Virus record (IMG/VR): IMGVR_UViG_3300046820_002270
Coordinates: 1 to 33,704 of that record
DNA length: 33,704 nt
Reading direction: 5' to 3' (one strand)
DNA from: a virus
In this document: positions 23,769-30,305 of the stretch, piece by piece
How the letters are laid out: every line of letters starts with the position of its first letter
Numbering within the stretch: position 1 is the stretch's first letter
The notes under the pieces: generated by a model
What the model was told of the DNA's origin: nothing
What the model saw: only the letters and a program-made list of their open reading frames with translations
Databases searched by the model: none
Program-made: the position numbers and the translations under genes

Positions 23769-24228
23769 TTGATTTTCCAAAAATTGCTTTACGGAGACGT
23801 GACTGGAACCACAAAGCAAAAACAGGATAAAGTTTGTCTCTGTTACGAACGCCCCAAGCTACACTCTTTCCGACAGCATTGCCAATCATGTTATCGTTGT
23901 TCAGAACAAACGTATTTATCGCTGTTGTAATATTATACATGCGAGCCTTAGCAGATGCTGGCCATGCATTCAGTCCAACAGTGTTCTCCAACATATAAAC
24001 ATATCCCTTGTATTCTTCTTCCGTCAACCAGCCACGCTTATTCAGTACAAACATATTACCGTTTCCGATAATGTTGTGTACCTTTTGACCGTTTGCGTAA
24101 TGGGTGAACCCAGTCTTGAACATTAAGTTGTACACAACAATTGGAGTCTCGTTAACGATTATTCTTGGAACCTCAACAACCTTTACAGGTGCAAGCCAAG
24201 GTGCAAGATACTCACATTCCCCCGACAT
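23758..24228 (-). CDS. C-terminal half of a split Hint domain plus unknown domain
   Basis: A 156-aa frame (from ATG 24228) that begins inside the 3' end of the DUF4815/Hint gene in the -1 frame. Its first about 50 residues contain the C-terminal Hint motifs: NETPIVVYNLMFKTGFTHY followed by ANGQKVHN, matching block F and the HN of block G. The residue after HN is Ile, not Cys/Ser/Thr. About 105 further residues follow (VLNKRGWLTEEEYKGYVYML ... FALWFQSRLRKAIFGKSNDS), which I do not recognise. It is either expressed as an extension of the upstream protein (frameshift, or one missing base), or from its own ATG, which has an AGGTGAG ribosome-site-like stretch 8 bases upstream. On its own the frame would hold half a domain. 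Confidence 0.65.
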   Translation of the reverse strand: MSGECEYLAPWLAPVKVVEVPRIIVNETPIVVYNLMFKTGFTHYANGQKVHNIIGNGNMFVLNKRGWLTEEEYKGYVYMLENTVGLNAWPASAKARMYNITTAINTFVLNNDNMIGNAVGKSVAWGVRNRDKLYPVFALWFQSRLRKAIFGKSNDS

Positions 24229-27200
24229 GCACAAAGCTCACCTGCCTCATTGAAGAAGGCGTGTTGTTCTGTAATATATGGGTCATGTTCAATGTTTGTT
24301 GTGAACAGTCGACGACCAACCTCATAATCGGTAAGCTTGATACCAAGTACTTCGTTTGCTTCACCAGTGAACGCATCAAGTACAAGATCGCCAGCAACGA
24401 TATCTGCAATACGTTTTTCTGTTCCGTCAAACATTTTTACCAGGGTATCTGCAGTGAAGCATTCACCGCCAGAACCGCCATCACCGTAACCACCGACGTC
24501 GGCGCTGTAGCCGATGTCTGTGTACCCGCCATCACTGTAAGAGGGAGGAGGAGGATCAGGAACAAGTGTGACTTCACCACGAGCAAGTATTGAGAAAGAT
24601 GACGGTGTTATTGTACCATCACCAGCAAATTGCATCCGCTGACCATCAGAACCAAGGACGCTACTCTTGATACTTTGATCTATCAGAACTACCGATGCAA
24701 ACGGTAGCATCAACGTATCGCCGTTTATGATTGACGCAGCTGTGTTTGCGTGCGTACGATCAAATTGCGATTCAAAATTAACCTGACGTGTTGGCGGCTT
24801 CAAGAAACCACGCTGCTGATCAATAGTAGCTGCATATTCCTTGTGACCCGTATCTACCTTTGTGTAATCATTAAATGTATCAACAAAGAATCCGTTCTTG
24901 AATCTATTTGTTGTTGGTACGACGCCGCTAGGAATAGTAAGTTCCTTTACAGCAGCCTCAACCTGATTTAAAGAGGTTTGATATTCAACCGCTTGCAAAC
25001 GGCGCTCAAGTGCACCAATATCCTTCATGGTAAAGCGACGTGGTTGCGCCCCTCTCGCATCACGGGAGCGAACCTGGGATATCTTGAAGTTGTTTAGTCG
25101 CTTATTAACACTACCACCCGAACTTGCCGTACGCTTCTCCGACAATTCTGTTGTAAACGGACTCAATCCCGCAGGAATAGAAGGATACGGAGGCACCTTT
25201 AAAATAGACAGAGTCATTGAGTCTTTTTGCTCCGGAGGAGCCATTGGTGTCGTTGGTGCTGGAGCACCCTCCAATACCTCAAATGTTCCATCCTTTCGCG
25301 CAATTACGCGATCAACGCGGCTGTTATAAAACTCCACATCAAAAGAAACAATTGAATCAGGAACAGGGAAGAATTGATTGTCACCGCTAAGCGCAAATGT
25401 ATTTGCTGGGTTTACCGTAGCACCACCAGCGGTGTTTGAAAGCACTGCTGTGTTTGATGCAAAAGGACGGAAATCAATTACGTCGCGTAAATCGTAATTG
25501 ACGCCCTTTGTTGTGCTTACTTCCGGCATCTCATAGATGCTGATAACGGTACCGTTTGCTGTCAGCTGTGTCAAGTTGGCAGTAGCGTTAACCGTATAGG
25601 AGTTGAAGGTAAAGAAACCTTCATTACCGTTTGTGGACAACGCATCAATCTGAACAAGGAAGTAGTCACCTGAAGTGATGGTGACTGGTGCGCCTACGTT
25701 CAGTAAGAGCTTTGCGTTTCTTGTTGCATTCTCATCTTCACTAACATCAACAGAGAAGTATTTTGTAACATCTGTGCTTGATGTACTTACAGAAGAGTTA
25801 GCCGCTTTGTATACTTTTCTCAAACGGAACGCACCGGGAATGCCAAGCGCCCACGGGCCGTCTACTCCACCAGGGTTTGCGGCCGTGTTAATTTTAGTAA
25901 ACAAGCCTCGTCTGACACTCTTTGATATGGGCGTTGCGTTTGCCTGACGTACATTGTGAATTGCAATTGCGTTAACAGTACTTGCAAGAGACGCACTAAT
26001 GTTAATCGTCAACGTTTTACCATCAACGGAGTTTGATATAGTGCGTGCCGACCGTGTAGATGTTGGGATTGGATAAAAAGCGGGGAAGAAAAGAACAGCA
26101 TTACCCGTAACAGAGTTAGAAGGCGCCGTCACAAGCGACACTGCTGTGCTGTTGATAATAGCGTTAACCTGGCCAACAACGCGAGCTGATGCTGTGTCGT
26201 TTGCTGTGGATGTGTTACCAAAACGAATAAAATCGCCTGGTTCAAAACTACTTGTCCATCCAGCTGTCGTACCAGTGACGTTTGTTTGACCTGCGGTTAC
26301 AGTAAACGTACCAGTTAGGTTTGCTGCAACCTGTGTATTAGACTGCGGCATAACAATGACGTCACGTTCCTCTACAGACGATAGTGTAGCACCAGTTGTG
26401 TATGGATGCTCAGCTGTACCACCCAATGGACCTATACTAATGAGACCCGTCGATGCGAGGGAGGTATTTGAAGCTGTTCTGTAAGTGTAGGTAATATTAT
26501 CAATTGACGCTACCCCCTGGATACCGATTGGGAACAGCATTTGATCTTTTACTGTGTCTTGAAGCACAGCTACACTCAATCCTGTTGTTGTATCTACTGT
26601 TGTAACTGCATCACAGATACCGTCTTCCGGAGATCCATCATAGTAAACAGATCGTACGTTACGGAAAGTATATCCAGCACTGATGTTGACATCAAACAAA
26701 TAAAGTCTGTAGACACAAGACGCTGTACCAACTACACCACTATCGTACATTATGCTTCGAACACGTGCAGTACCAATTTGTGTACCAGCCGGAGTAATAC
26801 TTCCAGTCGTACTAATGGTACCAGCCGTAACATAACCTTTTGCGGTGTTGTACAGATTAACCGTATCACCAGCAGTAAATTTAAAGAATCCAGCAAGCTC
26901 TTTTACGTACAAGAAGTTTCCGTAGTTTACGGAAATACTGTGGTTAGAAGAGTTCGAAGTTGTAGACGAGCGCTTGATATCCAAATAGTTGTTGTATGAT
27001 GTAGAAACGCGGTGGCCGCTGATGTATGCGAGACCTGGGTCAATCAACACATTGACGTAGTCGTTGTTTGCAACACTCTTATCACGAGTCGTCACCTGGA
27101 ACAAATCACCAACAAAGTCACCAGCCGATTCGCGAGTGCGACGTGCAAACTCTTCCGCAAGACCCGAATAAACAGTTGATCTGTTTTCCTTGTATGGGAA

Positions 27201-28532
27201 TCCCTCTTTCCATTCAGCAAGAACAAAGAAGTCAGCATTGGCAGCTGCTTCGTCAATTGTTTTCTTAATCAACGTAGGCGTCAACTTCAGACGGTCGGCG
27301 CCTGGTGCTGAGAAATTAGTTGTATTAGATGCATTATCATACAACGTATCATCACCCGCTGCTGTGATTACCGTCTCCGTTGTACTAAAACCAACAGTTA
27401 CGTCGTTGGGGGACGTTGTATATTTGTCAACTACAATAACTTGCGAATCAACACGGAGGAAGTGACCCTTTTGGTAAATCACACCCTCAGATACACCAAA
27501 GGCGTAGCCCGTACCCACGGAGTTGATCGCTGTATTACCAACAGTAATAGTAGTTTTGTAGTTTTGAGGTACGATGTTCAGCGATGGATTTGAATACGAT
27601 GCTACCGCGTTAGCAGTCTTAATCGTGACATGAGGCAAAACTGTATAATCGCTTCCACCATCGGCTACTGAGATTGATTGAACAATGCCTAACGAGTCCG
27701 TTGTCAGGTAGGCTTGTGCCCCTGATCCATAAATCGAAACAACGTTAGCTGTTGCTGATGTGTTTGCATCGACAATGTTTGCGCCTGTCTGCAGAGTCCA
27801 AGCGGCCGATGTTACAGCTGTGTTTGTTAGATCCGCCAGTACCGGTCTCACACCAAGAACAACTGTGTTTGAAATAGCTGTGGTATTAACAGATGTAATC
27901 AAAGCACGAGCGCCACCAGCTTGTGTAATAGTGTCACCGACATTCAATGCACCGGTGTTTCCAGATACACCAATTGCACTCATTACAACGAGTGAGTCGG
28001 AGTTAGCAAAGCCCAGACCGCCACTATCCACAATGAACTTAAACAATTCATTGTCTTTACTAAAGACGGTTAACGTCTCACCTGGTTTAAACTCAGTGTA
28101 TGAAATGTTTCCGTTTGACGTATCAGGATCAGAACTGTTTATGTACTGTACGTACAGCGTTTTAAGCTCAGGCGTACGCGACTCGAGACCATCTTCATAA
28201 TTGACAATACGTCCCGTTAGGTTAAGGTTACTCTTAATGAAATAATTAACATACCCCTGTGGAATAGAGGGTTGGCCATCACCCTGTGTATCAAGAATCT
28301 TGATATAATTGTAAACGGGAATATACGAGAAGTTAACACCACTTACAATAGTGCCTGCCTTAAAGACGTGATCACCAAATCTTTCGATTTGATTTTGCAA
28401 CATTGTTTGGAGCTGGTTGAGTTCACGTGTTTGTACAGCAACGCCAGGCTTAAAAAGAACTTTGTAAAACTCTTTTGCCTGATCGTAGTCGTCAAAGTAC
28501 GGACTTATATTGTAAGATTTTTCTAATGGCAT
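24183..28532 (-). CDS. DUF4815-type baseplate protein with N-terminal Hint half
   Basis: A 1,449-aa protein. Residues of about 1-75 (YNISPYFDDYDQAKEFYKVL, FKPGVAVQTRELNQLQTMLQ, NQIERFGDHVFKAGTIVSG) are the hallmark start of DUF4815-type large structural proteins of marine myoviruses. A long beta-rich middle with many short modules follows, then a conserved helical segment (RRFTMKDIGALERRLQAVEY at about 1170-1190, and RFKNGFFVDTFNDY). After a Gly/Tyr-rich hinge (DIGYSADVGGYGDGGSGGE) comes a Hint start: CFTADTLVKMFDGTEKRIAD from Cys1358, VAGDLVLD, and ITEQHAFF (the T-x-x-H of block B). The frame then ends 25 residues later in a non-conserved tail, while the rest of the domain is in the next frame. 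It is probably a major baseplate component, in the place of T4 gp9/gp10. ATG after AGAGAAGAAG. Confidence 0.78.
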   Translation of the reverse strand: MPLEKSYNISPYFDDYDQAKEFYKVLFKPGVAVQTRELNQLQTMLQNQIERFGDHVFKAGTIVSGVNFSYIPVYNYIKILDTQGDGQPSIPQGYVNYFIKSNLNLTGRIVNYEDGLESRTPELKTLYVQYINSSDPDTSNGNISYTEFKPGETLTVFSKDNELFKFIVDSGGLGFANSDSLVVMSAIGVSGNTGALNVGDTITQAGGARALITSVNTTAISNTVVLGVRPVLADLTNTAVTSAAWTLQTGANIVDANTSATANVVSIYGSGAQAYLTTDSLGIVQSISVADGGSDYTVLPHVTIKTANAVASYSNPSLNIVPQNYKTTITVGNTAINSVGTGYAFGVSEGVIYQKGHFLRVDSQVIVVDKYTTSPNDVTVGFSTTETVITAAGDDTLYDNASNTTNFSAPGADRLKLTPTLIKKTIDEAAANADFFVLAEWKEGFPYKENRSTVYSGLAEEFARRTRESAGDFVGDLFQVTTRDKSVANNDYVNVLIDPGLAYISGHRVSTSYNNYLDIKRSSTTSNSSNHSISVNYGNFLYVKELAGFFKFTAGDTVNLYNTAKGYVTAGTISTTGSITPAGTQIGTARVRSIMYDSGVVGTASCVYRLYLFDVNISAGYTFRNVRSVYYDGSPEDGICDAVTTVDTTTGLSVAVLQDTVKDQMLFPIGIQGVASIDNITYTYRTASNTSLASTGLISIGPLGGTAEHPYTTGATLSSVEERDVIVMPQSNTQVAANLTGTFTVTAGQTNVTGTTAGWTSSFEPGDFIRFGNTSTANDTASARVVGQVNAIINSTAVSLVTAPSNSVTGNAVLFFPAFYPIPTSTRSARTISNSVDGKTLTINISASLASTVNAIAIHNVRQANATPISKSVRRGLFTKINTAANPGGVDGPWALGIPGAFRLRKVYKAANSSVSTSSTDVTKYFSVDVSEDENATRNAKLLLNVGAPVTITSGDYFLVQIDALSTNGNEGFFTFNSYTVNATANLTQLTANGTVISIYEMPEVSTTKGVNYDLRDVIDFRPFASNTAVLSNTAGGATVNPANTFALSGDNQFFPVPDSIVSFDVEFYNSRVDRVIARKDGTFEVLEGAPAPTTPMAPPEQKDSMTLSILKVPPYPSIPAGLSPFTTELSEKRTASSGGSVNKRLNNFKISQVRSRDARGAQPRRFTMKDIGALERRLQAVEYQTSLNQVEAAVKELTIPSGVVPTTNRFKNGFFVDTFNDYTKVDTGHKEYAATIDQQRGFLKPPTRQVNFESQFDRTHANTAASIINGDTLMLPFASVVLIDQSIKSSVLGSDGQRMQFAGDGTITPSSFSILARGEVTLVPDPPPPSYSDGGYTDIGYSADVGGYGDGGSGGECFTADTLVKMFDGTEKRIADIVAGDLVLDAFTGEANEVLGIKLTDYEVGRRLFTTNIEHDPYITEQHAFFNEAGELCACRGNVSILHLGLHL
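24219..24223 (-). other. Candidate frameshift point (run of five G)
   Basis: On the minus strand the codons CGG GGG AAT contain a five-G run. A -1 slip here, or one additional G in the true sequence, joins the 1,449-aa frame (to residue 1438) to the downstream frame, giving about 1,591 aa with an uninterrupted Hint domain of about 130 aa. It is not a classical X-XXY-YYZ heptamer. Confidence 0.45.
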
Positions 28533-28541
28533 CTTCTTCTC

Positions 28542-30299
28542 TTAAAAGCTCAAAATTATTTTGATTGTTTCTGACTGGTTGTTTGAACGTGTAATTGGAT
28601 TCAAGTTCTCCAAATAAATCACTTCTCCCGATCCAACAACAATATCCGGTGGATAGGCCGTAGTGACGTTTGCCGAGGCTCCACTCGTCACACCAACAAT
28701 ATTATTGCCTGTATTTATTGTGCCCTTCAGGTGCGTCAAATAAAGATTACTTGCTGTGCTACCATGAAAAATAGCGTTTGCAAGCCGGATGTCCGTCTGA
28801 TATATTGGTTCGTTTGCTATAAACTGGGTAGCGGACAACAATGTATAGGAATAGCGTCGACGTTGATCAAACGTAGTAAACGACTTAGCCTGACCGTTTA
28901 TTTGATAGGAGATAGCGTTGCATGTTGCAGATGAGTCGGCGCCTGTCACTACCTCGCCTCCAAGAAACGTGCCATACACGTTTGTAAGACCGAGTGTGTT
29001 CAGGCCATCGAACGATGTAACAATACCTGTTGCAAGACTATTAGCTTGTTGTACATTCTCACCAATTGTAAATGCACCTGTCAGGCTATCAAACGTGATC
29101 TCCACGTTAGCAAACAAAGGATCCTTAATAACACCAATTGATCTATATCCGTTGTATGTTGGGATTGTTGCACCTTCACTTGTGTTAAACTTCACACTTA
29201 ACATTAACGAACTTGCACCCAGTTCATACTCCGGATCAGATCCATGACCACCTTTGGGTCCCATTACAACACTGAGTATGGCTGCGTTTTGTACGCCGCC
29301 AGTATTACCAGTAACAATAGCAGAGGCGTAAGTATATCCGCTTCCTCTACTAATGATTTCAATTTGCGATATTGTATTTGCTGCTGATGTATTTACAATA
29401 GCGCGCGCAATTGCGTTTGATCCATCACCGGTAATGATTACGTACGGTGTAATCTCATATACAGACGTCGTATCAGGATTCGTAGTAAAGGCACTGTCTA
29501 TTTCGACTGTTTTTGAACCACCTAAAACTGTATAGTTTACAATTCGACGTCCTTGACCTTGACCTGTACCCGACGTAATGTAGAGATAACTACCGTTATA
29601 GAAATTACTCGACGATGAGGCCGTATCAGCTATGTTGTAATACAAAGGGTTACCACCGACACGTAAGTCAGGCGATGTAAACGTACCCGTCAGATATGTG
29701 TTGTAATGCGATCCACGATAGCTTACAGTGACAACGTCAATCGCACCAGAGACAGCATTACCAGCAACGTTAGCATTAACCGCGACGGGTATGTAATCTT
29801 GTGTGGCAAACTTATTAAACGTTGTGCTATCGAACGAATACATATACTTCCATACGTATCCATCCTGTGTGCTATAGTACTCATCATCAGGATCAGTCTG
29901 CGAGCGAGTTGGCTGTGCTGTTGAGTTCGCGCCGCCATTATTATCCAAACACTTGAATACGTGATACTCCGAAGTTGCGTTAACGCAGACATAGAACGGT
30001 TGACTGACAAGATTTGAGCTGCTTCTATATGGAGTATATACCTCACCCGAAGTCCAGTTGTGTCGCGGAACGACTGTCATTACGTCATTGATAGTTACGC
30101 GCTTTCCAAACACCATCTCGTCATAAGGTGTGTATAGTGTGTTATCGACGCTGTTTGGAATAATCGGTACAACCCCACCCACATAGGGAGTATGGCGACC
30201 GGTAAATACGTAATACGTACTGTTAGCAGTTTCGTTTATTGACTCGCGAAACTGTTTAACATTGTGTAGGCGAAAATAGTTTGTTATTAGTTGTGTCAT
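28542..30299 (-). CDS. 8: gp8-like baseplate wedge protein (enlarged)
   Basis: A 585-aa protein whose ends match T4 gp8 (334 aa). The N-terminal part has STYYVFTGRHTPY, VVPRHNWTSGEVYTPY (T4: VIPRRDWGDTRYPDPY), FYVCVNATSEYHVFKCLDNN and DGYVWKYMYSF (T4: DGYVWEYLFEI). The C-terminal strand ENLNPITRSNNQSETIKIIL matches the T4 ENRPPIIMAMDQTEEINILF. About 250 residues between these ends are an expansion of short beta modules (for example TSGTGQGQGRRIVNYTVLGG, IEIISRGSGYTYASAIVTGN, FLGGEVVTGADSSAT) not found in T4. In T4, gp8 is a dimer in each baseplate wedge, next to gp7. It lies 6 bp after the gp7-like gene. Confidence 0.87.
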   Translation of the reverse strand: MTQLITNYFRLHNVKQFRESINETANSTYYVFTGRHTPYVGGVVPIIPNSVDNTLYTPYDEMVFGKRVTINDVMTVVPRHNWTSGEVYTPYRSSSNLVSQPFYVCVNATSEYHVFKCLDNNGGANSTAQPTRSQTDPDDEYYSTQDGYVWKYMYSFDSTTFNKFATQDYIPVAVNANVAGNAVSGAIDVVTVSYRGSHYNTYLTGTFTSPDLRVGGNPLYYNIADTASSSSNFYNGSYLYITSGTGQGQGRRIVNYTVLGGSKTVEIDSAFTTNPDTTSVYEITPYVIITGDGSNAIARAIVNTSAANTISQIEIISRGSGYTYASAIVTGNTGGVQNAAILSVVMGPKGGHGSDPEYELGASSLMLSVKFNTSEGATIPTYNGYRSIGVIKDPLFANVEITFDSLTGAFTIGENVQQANSLATGIVTSFDGLNTLGLTNVYGTFLGGEVVTGADSSATCNAISYQINGQAKSFTTFDQRRRYSYTLLSATQFIANEPIYQTDIRLANAIFHGSTASNLYLTHLKGTINTGNNIVGVTSGASANVTTAYPPDIVVGSGEVIYLENLNPITRSNNQSETIKIILSF

Positions 30300-30305
30300 C
30301 TTGGA

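Noticed and set aside
23769-23819. N-terminal extension of the papain-like enzyme from TTG at 23819
   Set aside because: The added 17 residues overlap the upstream gene further and have no family resemblance. The ATG at 23768 with the stop overlap fits the spacing seen elsewhere.
24219-24230. Classical -1 slippery heptamer (X-XXY-YYZ)
   Set aside because: The zero-frame codons are CGG GGG AAT. Only a single P-site GGG slip is possible, so a programmed shift is not asserted over a missing base or translational restart.
24073-24461. A true homing intein
   Set aside because: No endonuclease domain, and Ile follows the terminal HN, so full splicing is unlikely. A Hint domain is kept as the description.
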